A DNA stretch of 64,000 bases from Iodidimonas muriae (GCF_014647255.1 NZ_BMOV01000005.1:174579-238578); one strand, 5' to 3'; positions 13,773-22,529 are shown, numbered from the stretch's first letter. Numbers and translations are program-made. Notes: generated by a model from the sequence alone, not told the origin.

Positions 13773-14189
13773 ATGACAGCAGAAAAAGGGCGCGGGTTTC
13801 TTGTGAAACTTGGCGATGGGGCAAATCCGGAAATTTTCTCGACCATCGGGGGGATGCGCTCCACGTCCTTGAATATCAACAGCACACCCGTGGATATAAC
13901 CCATAAGGACTCAGGCGGGTGGCGTTCTCTTTTGAGCGGGGCCGGTGTGCGCCGTTTGTCCGTTTCCGGCTCTGGCATCTTTACCAATAGTGCGGCGGAA
14001 ACCGCACTGCGGGCGCAGGCCTTGGCGGGATCAATCGCAAATTTTCAAATCTTGTTCGAGAATGGCGATCTGTTCAGTGGGCCTTTTCAGGTGACGACAC
14101 TGGATTATTCCGGCGAACATGATGGGGCGCGGACCTATACCATGTCGCTGGAAAGTGCCGGCGTGATCGATCTTTCGGTGGCCCCATGA
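13773..14189 (+). CDS. major tail tube protein (g9-like)
   Basis: 138 residues from ATG 13773, preceded by GGAG at 6 nt. Other in-frame ATGs at 13761 and 13767 lack good spacing. GGMRSTSLNINSTPVDITHK, GGWRSLLSGAGVRRLSVSGSG and DYSGEHDGARTYTMSLESAG closely follow the pattern of the RcGTA major tail protein. It polymerises into the tail tube. This is one of the best single matches to a GTA in the cluster. Confidence 0.92.
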   Translation: MTAEKGRGFLVKLGDGANPEIFSTIGGMRSTSLNINSTPVDITHKDSGGWRSLLSGAGVRRLSVSGSGIFTNSAAETALRAQALAGSIANFQILFENGDLFSGPFQVTTLDYSGEHDGARTYTMSLESAGVIDLSVAP

Positions 14190-14515
14190 GCGGGCCGGTG
14201 AAAGAGCGTGGCGATGTGGTGTTTGCCCTTGATGGGGAGGCGTTTTTTTTACGCCCGACGTTTGCGGCCCTGTCGCGGATTGAGCAAAATCACACGCCGA
14301 TCCTGAGCCTGGTTCAAAAAGCAGGCGATGGCCATGTGCAGGTGCAGGATATGGCGGTGGTGTTTCATCATTGCCATAAAGCCGGGGCCGGGGAAGCAAC
14401 GCCAAGCATCGAGGCCATTGGCGACCGCATTGTCGCTACGGGATTGCTGGAGCCGTTGCGGGCTTATCGGGCGCTTTTGGCAGGAATTCTGGGTCAACCC
14501 GATGCAGGCGATTGA
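14186..14515 (+). CDS. GTA tail assembly chaperone (g10-like)
   Basis: 109 residues. GDVVFALDGEAFFLRPTFAALSRIEQ and the Ala-rich helical C-terminus match the GTA gp10 family. It should hold the tape measure protein during tail assembly. It overlaps the major tail gene by 4 bp and the next gene by 14 bp. The overlap is in the +1 frame and I see no slippery heptamer, so a phage-type programmed frameshift is not evident. Confidence 0.8.
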   Translation: MSGPVKERGDVVFALDGEAFFLRPTFAALSRIEQNHTPILSLVQKAGDGHVQVQDMAVVFHHCHKAGAGEATPSIEAIGDRIVATGLLEPLRAYRALLAGILGQPDAGD

Positions 14516-14720
14516 CTTCCCGTCTTTGGCGGGGCTGGCCATGCGGCGGCTGGGCTGGTCGCCGGACATTTTCTGGGCGGCAACGCCTGCGGATATGAGA
14601 ATGGCCATGGGAACCGGTGCGTCGCAGCTGCGCGCGGCTTTGAAACCGGATGAATTGGAAGCCCTGATGCGACGTTTTCCAGATCACCCGGTTGACGATA
14701 AAGGCCCGGCAACGCCATAA
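14502..14720 (+). CDS. small tail assembly chaperone (g10.1-like)
   Basis: 72 residues. MQAIDFPSLAGLAMRRLGWSP, FWAATPADMRMAMG and LKPDELEALMRRFPD match the short GTA-type phage tail assembly chaperones encoded just after g10. It probably acts with g10 on the tape measure protein. The start lies inside g10, 14 bp before its stop. No strong ribosome site is seen, so it is probably translationally coupled. Confidence 0.82.
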   Translation: MQAIDFPSLAGLAMRRLGWSPDIFWAATPADMRMAMGTGASQLRAALKPDELEALMRRFPDHPVDDKGPATP

Positions 14721-14727
14721 ATGGTCT

Positions 14728-15012
14728 ATGGCGCATCATCCGAGACGAAAACCTTTGAGAGAACGCGTGGCAGCCCGAAAAGCTGGGCTGTCTGAATATG
14801 AAGGCGCAGCTGCGCCCAAGCCTTGGCGCAAATGGTTGCGTTACGGGGGGATGGGGATGCAGCTTGTGTCTTTCGTTCTTCTGGTGGTTGAGGTTTTCCG
14901 GATGATCGAGACAGATTTTCATGGTGTCGATCAAAGCCGGATCATCACATATCTCGTTGTGTTTTTCACCGGCCGCGTGCTGCAAATGATCGCGGGTTTC
15001 ACGCGCCACTGA
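14728..15012 (+). CDS. small two-span membrane protein between chaperone and tape-measure genes
   Basis: About 94 residues from ATG 14728. GTG 14767 with GAGAG upstream is an alternative start. A basic N-terminus is followed by two hydrophobic segments (GMQLVSFVLLVVEVFRMI and ITYLVVFFTGRVLQMIAGF) separated by a short polar turn. I recognise no family. Size and topology would fit a holin-like or particle-assembly membrane protein, but there is no direct support. It is in line with the GTA genes and only 16 bp before the tape-measure gene. Confidence 0.6.
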   Translation: MAHHPRRKPLRERVAARKAGLSEYEGAAAPKPWRKWLRYGGMGMQLVSFVLLVVEVFRMIETDFHGVDQSRIITYLVVFFTGRVLQMIAGFTRH

Positions 15013-15028
15013 CAAAAAGACAGATTTC

Positions 15029-15673
15029 ATGACAGTTGAACTGGACGCGCTAGTCGTGAGCCTGCGTGCGGACTCACGCCGGTTTCGCAGTGATATGGCA
15101 CAGGCCCAGGCGGCTTTGGGCGATTTTGAAGCCATGGCTGCACTGCCGCAAGATGCCCTTGACCAAAGCCTGACCGGCGCTGCCGAACTGGGGCAGGCCA
15201 TCGGGCAATCGGCCCGCGGGACGTTTTCCGAACTGGAATCGGTCTTGCAGCGCTTTACCCAAAGTGGAGAACTTTCTTTTGGCAGCCTGAAATCGGTCGC
15301 CGTTTCCGCTCTTGGGGATATTGCGTCCGCAGCATTGGATGCTTTTTTCCCCCAATTCGGGGGATTGGGCGGCGGCGGGATTTTTTCAAAGGCATTGGGC
15401 GGTTTGCTTGGCTTGCCGGGGCGGGCCACAGGTGGGCCTGTTGCCCCCGGCCAACCCTATATCGTGGGTGAACAAGGGCCGGAAGTGTTCGTGCCGCGTG
15501 GGGCCGGACAAATTCAGCCCAATCGCCCCGGCATAGGAGGCGGGAGCGATCGCCCGATTTCCATCACTATTAATGTAAGCGGTGAGAACGGCCTTGGCGA
15601 TCGGCGGCAAAGCGCCACGCAAATTGCTTTATCCGTGCGACGGGCGCTGGCACAGGCACAAAGGTTCGATTGA
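15029..15673 (+). CDS. short tail tape measure protein (g11-like)
   Basis: 214 residues, close to the ~219 of RcGTA g11 and far shorter than true siphophage tape measures. LVVSLRADSRRFRSDMAQAQAAL begins a helical region. The C-terminal RATGGPVAPGQPYIVGEQGPEVFVP is the lambda-type tape-measure tail motif. Tape length sets tail length, so a short tail is expected. The stop overlaps a possible TTG start of the next gene. Confidence 0.9.
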   Translation: MTVELDALVVSLRADSRRFRSDMAQAQAALGDFEAMAALPQDALDQSLTGAAELGQAIGQSARGTFSELESVLQRFTQSGELSFGSLKSVAVSALGDIASAALDAFFPQFGGLGGGGIFSKALGGLLGLPGRATGGPVAPGQPYIVGEQGPEVFVPRGAGQIQPNRPGIGGGSDRPISITINVSGENGLGDRRQSATQIALSVRRALAQAQRFD

Positions 15674-15675
15674 GC

Positions 15676-18033
15676 ATGTTGTGGTTATCGCAAAAGGCGG
15701 ACCGCTTTGAAGAGCAGTCCATCACCCGCTTCGACCCGCGATTCTGGACGGTGAATTTTCCGCGTCCGATGATGGCTGCTGTCACCAATCCCGGCGGCGA
15801 AGCCTTGGACGTGTCTTTGGTTTTTTACCAGCGAAGCGATCTGGCCGGATTGATCTGGGAAAGCGAGGATTTATTCGATCATCCTTTGTTGTCTTATGAA
15901 GCCCGGCGCGATTATCGCCATGTGGTGCTTACATTTCGCTGGCAAAGCGTGGGGATCAAAACGCTGGCCGATGGCTTTGGCCCAACCCTGACCATTGAAG
16001 GGCGCGATGCTTCGGGAGTGTCGCGCACATGGTTCGTGCGCCTGTGGAACTATGCGTCCGGCACAGCGAGCAATGCTGTGATCACTCTGGATTTCAATCA
16101 TCTGGATGGCGGGTTTTTCCTGCCTGCGGAAGCGGACCCGGTTTATGCGGGCGATATCGATCGCATGTTCATTTCCATGGTTCCCGATGATTATGATCCC
16201 GAAGATGATAGCCCGCTGACCGGCGGGGCTGTGGAAGGGCGCGTCAGCATGAGCGATATCCGCGTCACCGGCGGCAATGCGGATCTGGCGATAGGCGATG
16301 ATTATGTGAAGCCCCACACTATTCGCATGGCCAATGGCTATGATGACAGCTTCAACATCACGCCCGCGCGGTTGATGCGCAATGTGCTGCAATTGGGCTA
16401 TCGGGAATGGTTCACCCATTATGTGGGGATGAGCCATTATTACACCATGGCATGGGATGCCCAGGCTTTGCGCTGGGTGGTTGATCCTGCTGCTCCGGCG
16501 CTCAATGCGGCAACGCTGGCATGGCATACAGATCTGTTTTCTCGCCTCGCCCGCTTTCGGATGACCCTGGTTTTATCCTTGTCCTTCGAGATTTTAGACC
16601 AAAATGCACCCGATGCGTGGGCGCAAAGGGCCCATGATGGCAGCCGCGCCCTGACCGGCTGGGAGCCGCCATCCACCTTGATCGCGCCCACGAACGGGGA
16701 GGCCTTGGGCTGGTTGGAACGGGTCTTTTCGGCTTTTGGCGATCTGATGGATGCCGCGGGGCTGCCGCCTGTGTTTCAAATTGGCGAGCCATGGTGGTGG
16801 GTTTCTTTGGGTGAGGGGCGCATACCGCATTTTTATGATCCCCAAACCCTTGCCGCATATCCTTTGGAAACAGGACATCCGGTGCCGGCGATGCATCAAA
16901 GTGCCACCGAGAGTCCATCCGCCGAGCAACAGCTTTTTCTGGATTGGCTGGGCGAGAAACTGGGGGCCGCAACGCACCGGCTGCGCGATCATGTGAAAAA
17001 CCGGTATCCCGGCGCGCATGTGGCGCTGTTGTTTTTCACCCCGCAAGTTCTGGATGATAGCGCACCAATGCTACGCAGTGTCAATTTTCCAGTGAGCCAT
17101 TGGGCGTCTCCCGCTTATGACCTGATGCAGATCGAAGATTATGACCATGTGATCGACGGCAATTGGGCAGATCATGCGCGTGGGGTCGATAGCGTGGTTT
17201 CGGAATTGGGATATCCACTTGAAAAGACACAGTTCTTCAGCGGTTTTGTGCTCTTAGAAGAAGACCGCCATATCTGGCGCAATATTGAATTCGCCTTGGA
17301 AGATGCCGAACGGCGGGGTTTCTCCGAACGGGTGATCTGGGCCTATACGCAGGTGGTGCGAGATGGCGTGGTGATGTTCGATCTGGATCAAAAGGAGCAG
17401 GATTTGGCTGGATTTCATGATGTGCGGCTGCCCGATACGGTCAGTTTCGGATCGACAGGTGGTCCGCGCTTTTCAACCCGTGTGGTGGCCACGGCTTCGG
17501 GCCATGAACGGCGCAACCGTGATTGGGATCAGGCGCGGGCGGATTATGATATTTCGAGCGGTCTGCGTTCGGTGGATGATCTTGCGCAACTGATGGCCTT
17601 TTTCCGGGCGCGCGCGGGCCGGGCTTATGGCTTTCGCTTTCGTGATTGGGCCGATCACAGGTCGTCTTTGGATCGCAGTCCGCCCGCCCCTACAGATCAG
17701 GAGATTGGTGTTGGTGATGGCAGCAATCAGGAGTTCCAGTTAATCAAACGCTATGGCGATGGCGATATGGCGCATATCCGGCGTATTACGCGACCGGTGG
17801 ATGGATCTGTGCGTATTGCCCTGGATGGGGTGGAGCGAACCACAGGATGGAGTGTTGATCCGCATAGCGGTTTGGTGCGCTTTGATGTGGCTCCGCTGGA
17901 GGGCGCGGTTGTAAGCGCCGGATTTTTGTTCGATGTGCCGGTGCGTTTTGCCGATGATGCATTGTCTTTATCATTGGAGGCGTTCGATGCAGGGGCCGCC
18001 CCCGCCATCCGCCTTCTTGAAATCAAGGAATAG
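15676..18033 (+). CDS. distal tail protein (DUF2460) with large N-terminal glycosidase-like region (g12-like fusion)
   Basis: 785 residues from ATG 15676 (TTG 15670 also possible). The last ~200 residues (RLPDTVSFGSTGGPRFST to LLEIKE) are the DUF2460 distal tail protein, normally ~210 residues long. Ahead of it lie a ~190-residue beta-rich region and a ~330-residue segment resembling a TIM-barrel glycosidase. IGEPWWW places Glu371 like the strand-4 acid/base of clan GH-A enzymes, and QIEDYDHVIDG places Glu487 as a possible nucleophile. It caps the tail tube and may cut or bind a surface glycan. The fold is inferred from motifs, not modelled. Confidence 0.85.
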   Translation: MLWLSQKADRFEEQSITRFDPRFWTVNFPRPMMAAVTNPGGEALDVSLVFYQRSDLAGLIWESEDLFDHPLLSYEARRDYRHVVLTFRWQSVGIKTLADGFGPTLTIEGRDASGVSRTWFVRLWNYASGTASNAVITLDFNHLDGGFFLPAEADPVYAGDIDRMFISMVPDDYDPEDDSPLTGGAVEGRVSMSDIRVTGGNADLAIGDDYVKPHTIRMANGYDDSFNITPARLMRNVLQLGYREWFTHYVGMSHYYTMAWDAQALRWVVDPAAPALNAATLAWHTDLFSRLARFRMTLVLSLSFEILDQNAPDAWAQRAHDGSRALTGWEPPSTLIAPTNGEALGWLERVFSAFGDLMDAAGLPPVFQIGEPWWWVSLGEGRIPHFYDPQTLAAYPLETGHPVPAMHQSATESPSAEQQLFLDWLGEKLGAATHRLRDHVKNRYPGAHVALLFFTPQVLDDSAPMLRSVNFPVSHWASPAYDLMQIEDYDHVIDGNWADHARGVDSVVSELGYPLEKTQFFSGFVLLEEDRHIWRNIEFALEDAERRGFSERVIWAYTQVVRDGVVMFDLDQKEQDLAGFHDVRLPDTVSFGSTGGPRFSTRVVATASGHERRNRDWDQARADYDISSGLRSVDDLAQLMAFFRARAGRAYGFRFRDWADHRSSLDRSPPAPTDQEIGVGDGSNQEFQLIKRYGDGDMAHIRRITRPVDGSVRIALDGVERTTGWSVDPHSGLVRFDVAPLEGAVVSAGFLFDVPVRFADDALSLSLEAFDAGAAPAIRLLEIKE

Positions 18034-18036
18034 GCC

Positions 18037-18879
18037 ATGCGGCAGATTACTCCGCAGCTTCAAACGCATCTGGCGCAACAGGTTACCAGTCTTGCTACCT
18101 GTTGGCGGCTTCAAAGGCGCGATGGGGTGCTGGTGGCGCTTACCTCCCATGACCGCGATCTGATGGTGGGGGGTGTTCGCTATCATGCAGATGGCGGGCT
18201 ATCGGCAACAGCCGCGCGGGATACCGCTGATCTGGCCGCCGATAATCTGGAGATCGAAGGGGTTTTAAAAAGCACAAATCTGGTGCCGGACGATCTGTCC
18301 AGCGGCCGTTTCGATGGGGCACGGGTGACGGTGTTCATGGTGGATTGGAACAATCCCGATGCCGGTCAGTTGCTTGCAAAGCAAGGAACGCTGGGCCGGA
18401 TCACCCGCATCGATGGAGGCTTTCGTGCGGAAGTGCGGGGCCTTACGCATGCGCTGTCACAAAGCATCACCGAACAATATTCCCCCGGGTGCCGGGCGGA
18501 ACTTGGAGACCGGCGGTGCAAAAAGTCCTTGAATGCCTTTCGGCGCACGGCATCGGTTCAGGCGGTGATCGACGAGACCGTTTTCGTGGTGGATTTCAGC
18601 GGCGATCCCGATGGATGGTATGATTTTGGGAAGCTGCGCTGGCATTTGGGGGGGAATGGTGGCCTGGTTAGTGAAGTACGGCGCTTTGAAATGGGCCGCC
18701 TGACCTTGTTTCAGGCCCCACCAAGGCCCATTGCTGTGGGGGATGTGTTCACCTTGACAGCGGGCTGCGACAAGACATTGGCGGAATGCCGCGAAAAATT
18801 CGACAATGTGCCAAATTTTCGCGGCGATCCTTTCGTTCCCGGAATTGATGCTTTGCTGGATTATCCGGGATTCCAATAA
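18037..18879 (+). CDS. tail hub protein, DUF2163 (g13-like)
   Basis: 280 residues, typical of the TIGR02218/DUF2163 hub family (ITPQLQTHLAQQVTSLATCWR at the start; FRGDPFVPGIDALLDYPG at the end). Four cysteines, C152 and C161 (SPGCRAELGDRRCKK) and C244 and C251 (TAGCDKTLAEC), are placed to hold a metal or iron-sulfur centre, as reported for the RcGTA hub. It forms the baseplate hub under the distal tail protein, whose gene is 3 bp upstream. A minus-strand gene separates it from g14. Confidence 0.92.
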   Translation: MRQITPQLQTHLAQQVTSLATCWRLQRRDGVLVALTSHDRDLMVGGVRYHADGGLSATAARDTADLAADNLEIEGVLKSTNLVPDDLSSGRFDGARVTVFMVDWNNPDAGQLLAKQGTLGRITRIDGGFRAEVRGLTHALSQSITEQYSPGCRAELGDRRCKKSLNAFRRTASVQAVIDETVFVVDFSGDPDGWYDFGKLRWHLGGNGGLVSEVRRFEMGRLTLFQAPPRPIAVGDVFTLTAGCDKTLAECREKFDNVPNFRGDPFVPGIDALLDYPGFQ

Positions 18880-18887
18880 AGCCGGTT

Positions 18888-19724
18888 TTATGCGTCGCTT
18901 TTGGCTTTGCTGGCTTTGGCTTTTGGCTTCGCTGTAGATTTTGCAGCCGGTTTAGCGGCGGCTTTTGGCTTTGCCGCGGCTTTGGGTTTGGCGGCCGCTT
19001 TTGGCTTGGCTTCGGCTTTTGCCGGAGCTTCTGCCTTGGCGGATTCTTGTTCGGCAGAATCCTTTGGCTCTTCTGCCGCGGTAGCCGCTGCATCGGATAT
19101 CGGTTCGATTTCCGAAGCAGATTTGGGAGCCGCTTGGGGCGGGCTGTCGTTATTGGCTGGCTCTTCGGCGCGGCCTTCGCCTTCGGCGGCTTTAACCTGA
19201 TCCATGATCTGCTTCATCAGGATTTCCGTGCGGCGGCCGATTTCCTCGATAGCCTTGGAAAGATTGACCATATTATAGCCAAGCCCACGAAATACGAACA
19301 CATGGCTGGTCGTATCATAAAGCCGGTAAACGCAATCTTCCTTCAGGCCCGGAAGGTCGATGGTTTTCGGGTCACCGACGAAATCAAACAGGACCCGCTG
19401 ACCTTTGGTGTTTTTGATCCACTCGTCGAGCTTTTCATCGGCATGTTCCCATAGTTCCACAAACCGGCGATCCCCTAAGGCATGGCTATCGGGAAGCTGA
19501 AGTTTTTCCCGGAGCACTTCGCCGCGTCGGCGCGCGCGGGCGCGGGATGGCCACAAAATGGCACCAACCTGCGAGGCGGCATTCAGTGCGGCTTGCCCCG
19601 AGAACAAGACCCCGGTCTGGCTTTTCTTCTCAAGGGACTGATTGAAAATGCTTAGCGCTGAGTGGGTGTAAAGGCACTGATTGCGCAGCTCATGCAGATA
19701 GATGATGAAAGAATTGGCGTCCAT
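18888..19724 (-). CDS. unknown protein with Ala/Lys/Pro-rich tail inserted between g13 and g14
   Basis: 278 residues. The N-terminal ~190 residues look globular and soluble (FIIYLHELRNQCLYTHSALSI to RRTEILMKQIMDQV). The last ~80 residues are acidic-Ala then repeated AAAKPK units, like histone-H1-type or nucleoid-binding tails. I do not recognise the globular part. The ATG at 19724 has GAGGA 5 nt upstream. It lies on the strand opposite the GTA genes and its start overlaps the 5' region of g14, so the two are divergent from a shared stretch. A DNA- or nucleoid-associated role is only a guess from the tail. Confidence 0.75.
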   Translation of the reverse strand: MDANSFIIYLHELRNQCLYTHSALSIFNQSLEKKSQTGVLFSGQAALNAASQVGAILWPSRARARRRGEVLREKLQLPDSHALGDRRFVELWEHADEKLDEWIKNTKGQRVLFDFVGDPKTIDLPGLKEDCVYRLYDTTSHVFVFRGLGYNMVNLSKAIEEIGRRTEILMKQIMDQVKAAEGEGRAEEPANNDSPPQAAPKSASEIEPISDAAATAAEEPKDSAEQESAKAEAPAKAEAKPKAAAKPKAAAKPKAAAKPAAKSTAKPKAKASKAKSDA

Positions 19725-19821
19725 GATTCCTCACTATTTCGATAAGGCGGGCATTGATTGCGATCCGCGTGCCGCCCCTTCAATACCGAGCGATAGCACA
19801 AGCGGGGATGCAAATAGAAGA

Positions 19822-20232
19822 GTGGTTTCACCCGATTTGATTGTCGAGACAGCCAGAACGGCTTTGGGGACGCCTTTTCGTCATCAAGGGCGACAGGTGG
19901 GGCGGGGGTTTGATTGCGCTGGACTGATTTTATGGGTGGGGTGGCAATTGGGGGTCACTTGTTATGACCAGACCGGTTATCCGCGCAGTTTTTCTGACAA
20001 CCGATTGCTTCTTGCCGCTGAAGATGCCGGGTTTTGCAAGATCAAGACTCCGGGGAGGGGCGATGTGGCGTGCTTGCAGATCGGTGGCGCCTTGCAACAT
20101 TTGGCAATTCATACAGGGGACGGGCTGATTCATGCCTGTGAGCGGGCCGGACGGGTGGTTGAGCATCGGCTCGATGCCCATTGGCGCCGATCCATCTTAT
20201 GCGGCTTTCACTATCCGGGGAATGTGCAATGA
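19822..20232 (+). CDS. NlpC/P60 cell-wall peptidase (g14-like)
   Basis: About 136 residues from GTG 19822. The frame is open upstream to 19702 and an ATG at 19723 overlaps the divergent gene, so the start is uncertain. ALGTPFRHQGRQVGRGFDCAGL gives the catalytic Cys32, and HLAIHTGDGLIHA gives the catalytic His93. GTA family members end in a similar ...RRSILCGFHYPG. It should cleave peptide cross-links of the recipient wall during DNA entry. Its stop overlaps the megatron start (ATGA). Confidence 0.88.
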   Translation: MVSPDLIVETARTALGTPFRHQGRQVGRGFDCAGLILWVGWQLGVTCYDQTGYPRSFSDNRLLLAAEDAGFCKIKTPGRGDVACLQIGGALQHLAIHTGDGLIHACERAGRVVEHRLDAHWRRSILCGFHYPGNVQ

Positions 20233-22475
20233 CGACTTTGGTGTTGCAGGCGGCAAGCGTGGCGGGCTTTGTGGTCGCGGGGCCTGCCGGGGGGCTTGTG
20301 GGGGCCGCGATTGGCAGCGTGATCGATCGGTCCGTTTTTCTGGGCGGGGGGAGTGTCCGGGAAGGGCCGCGCTTGTCGGATCTGTCCGTTCAAAGTTCGG
20401 CTCTTGGCGAGACGATCCCCTTGGTGTTCGGCACGGCAAGGGTGTCGGGCAATGTTCTTTGGTCCAGCGGCCTGATCGAAAAAAGAAGCGAAGAAAAGCA
20501 ATCGGGCGGGAAGGGTCGCAAATCGACCTCGACGGTGACTTTTAGCTATTCCGTGTCTTTGGCCGTGGGCTTGGGGGCGCGGCCCATTCAGGGAGTGCGC
20601 CGGATTTGGGCCGATGGGAAATTGTTGCGCGACGAGGCGGGGCGGTGGCTGTCACCGGCCACTTTGCGGGTTTATCAAGGGACAGAAACGCAAAATCCCG
20701 ATGTCTTGATCGAAGCCCACGAAGGGATTGCCAATGCACCGGCCTTTCGGGGCATGGCTTATGCGGTTCTTGAAGGGCTGGAACTGGCTGAATTTGCCAA
20801 TCGCGTGCCCAATTTAAGCTTTGAAGTGATTGCCGATGATGCCGTGTCGGCAGGCGATCTTCTGGTGGAAATCGCTACCCGGTCCGGGGTTGAGACAGCG
20901 CAGGCGACGGGCCTTGATCAATCCATTGAAGGGTTGGCGCTGGCAAGGGACGTGCCATCGCGGTCCGCCATTGAAGGGGTTATGGGGCTTTTTCCGGCCA
21001 GCGTTTCGGAAGGGGGCGGGGTGCTGTCGTTCCGGTCTCTTGATGCGGGGGACGAACGAACGGTTTTCGAGACAGATATGGGAACCGGTGGACGGACCGA
21101 TGAAGATCGCTGGGCCGTGCATATCACCAGAGAACAAGGGGCGGATCTTTTACAGGAACTGAGCGTGCGGTATGGCGATCCGCAACGGGATTATCAGCCA
21201 GCGCTACAAAGGGCGCGCCGACAGCAAGGATATGTAGGCAATCGGGGCATCATCGACAGTCCGCTCTTTTTAAGTGGCGACAGAGCCAAACGGCAAGCCG
21301 AGCAGATGCTTGCCCTTTCATGGATGAAGCAAGAAACGCATCAGCTTCGCTTGCCGGTGGATTTTGCGTCTCTGGAGGCGGGAGATCGGTTGTCCTATCA
21401 GTTGGATAAAACGACGATTCGGTTGCTGATCGAGGAAATGGACATCGCACCGGACGGGGTTCTGGTATCGGGCTATCCCATCAGCACCTTGCCCAATCTG
21501 GATTTCAATAGTTCGGCAACGGGCAATTTTACCACGCCGGTGGTGGAACTTGTGGGGTCTACGGAGTTTCAGGCCCTGGATCTTCCCGGGCTTGGCACAT
21601 CGCGGGAGCCTTCACAGGTTCTTGCCGCTCTGGCCGGTGGATCGCCGGGCTGGCGCGGTGGTTCTGCCTATTTGTCCCGCGATGGGGGCGAAACCTATGA
21701 CATTTTGGTCAGCAGCCGGGTCGCCGCTATCATGGGAGAGGTTTTGACCTTTCTGCCCCAAGGCCCCAGCGCCTATTGGGACGAGCAAAACGAGATCCGT
21801 GTGCGATTGATGCGGCCGGATATGCAATTGGAAAGCAGAACCTCTCTTGCTGTTCTGAACGGGGCAAACCGGATCGTTGCGGGCAACGAGATCATTCAGT
21901 TCCGCGATGCGTTTCTGGATGCCGATGGAAGCTATCGGTTGCGGGGCTTGTTGCGTGGGCGCAATGGCACGGAGTGGGCCATGAACGACCATCAACCCGG
22001 TGAGCGGTTTGTGCTGCTTGATGGCGGCGGGCTGGTGGAGATGACAGTGCCGGAGTCCTTGTTGGGGCAATCCATGCTGATAAAGGCGGTGTCGGTGAAT
22101 AATCGCCTGGATGATGTAAATCCCGAAACCTTGTCATATCAGGGGCGATCCTTGATGCCCTTGGCTCCGGTTCATGTGAAGGCCAGCCGTGAAGGTCAGG
22201 ATTTGGTGGTTCGCTGGGTCCGTCGAACCCGGCAATCCGGGGATTGGGTCGATGGCCGCGATGTTCCTTTGGGCGAGGAACGTGAACTGTATGAACTGGA
22301 CATTCTGGATGCGGGGCAGGTGGTGCGCACGATTTCTGCATCTCGACCGGAACTCGTTTATCCAGAGGCGGATCAGGTGGCCGATTTCGGAGCGCCGCGC
22401 GCTGAAATCGAGGGGGCTCTTTATCAAGTGAGCGCTCTTGTCGGGCGTGGATTTTCTTGGACCGGTCTGCTTTAA
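20229..22475 (+). CDS. tail tip/host-interaction protein, shortened megatron (g15-like)
   Basis: 748 residues, against about 1,300 in R. capsulatus. The start (LVLQAASVAGFVVAGPAGGL, DRSVFLGGGSVREGPRLSDL) and the tail-hub region (LGETIPLVFGTARVSGNVLW, ADGKLLRDEAG, VLEGLELAEFANRVPNLSFE) are classic megatron. The C-terminal half contains FLDADGSYRLRGLLRGRNGTE and fibre-binding-like repeats. The N-terminal TIM-barrel domain found in longer homologs is absent; the neighbouring g12 carries a barrel-like region instead. It forms the tail tip that contacts the recipient. Confidence 0.9.
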   Translation: MTTLVLQAASVAGFVVAGPAGGLVGAAIGSVIDRSVFLGGGSVREGPRLSDLSVQSSALGETIPLVFGTARVSGNVLWSSGLIEKRSEEKQSGGKGRKSTSTVTFSYSVSLAVGLGARPIQGVRRIWADGKLLRDEAGRWLSPATLRVYQGTETQNPDVLIEAHEGIANAPAFRGMAYAVLEGLELAEFANRVPNLSFEVIADDAVSAGDLLVEIATRSGVETAQATGLDQSIEGLALARDVPSRSAIEGVMGLFPASVSEGGGVLSFRSLDAGDERTVFETDMGTGGRTDEDRWAVHITREQGADLLQELSVRYGDPQRDYQPALQRARRQQGYVGNRGIIDSPLFLSGDRAKRQAEQMLALSWMKQETHQLRLPVDFASLEAGDRLSYQLDKTTIRLLIEEMDIAPDGVLVSGYPISTLPNLDFNSSATGNFTTPVVELVGSTEFQALDLPGLGTSREPSQVLAALAGGSPGWRGGSAYLSRDGGETYDILVSSRVAAIMGEVLTFLPQGPSAYWDEQNEIRVRLMRPDMQLESRTSLAVLNGANRIVAGNEIIQFRDAFLDADGSYRLRGLLRGRNGTEWAMNDHQPGERFVLLDGGGLVEMTVPESLLGQSMLIKAVSVNNRLDDVNPETLSYQGRSLMPLAPVHVKASREGQDLVVRWVRRTRQSGDWVDGRDVPLGEERELYELDILDAGQVVRTISASRPELVYPEADQVADFGAPRAEIEGALYQVSALVGRGFSWTGLL

Positions 22476-22529
22476 GCGCTGTCCTTTGCCACGGCACTTA
22501 TAAAGTCATGCAATATTTTGGAGAGTATT

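Noticed and set aside
14500..14520. Programmed ribosomal frameshift between g10 and g10.1
   Set aside because: The downstream frame is +1 relative to g10 and no slippery heptamer is present. A separate ATG start at 14502 explains the overlap.
14494..15429. 311-residue minus-strand reading frame opposite the tail chaperone and tape-measure genes
   Set aside because: It overlaps four supported plus-strand genes, is low-complexity and shows no family motif.
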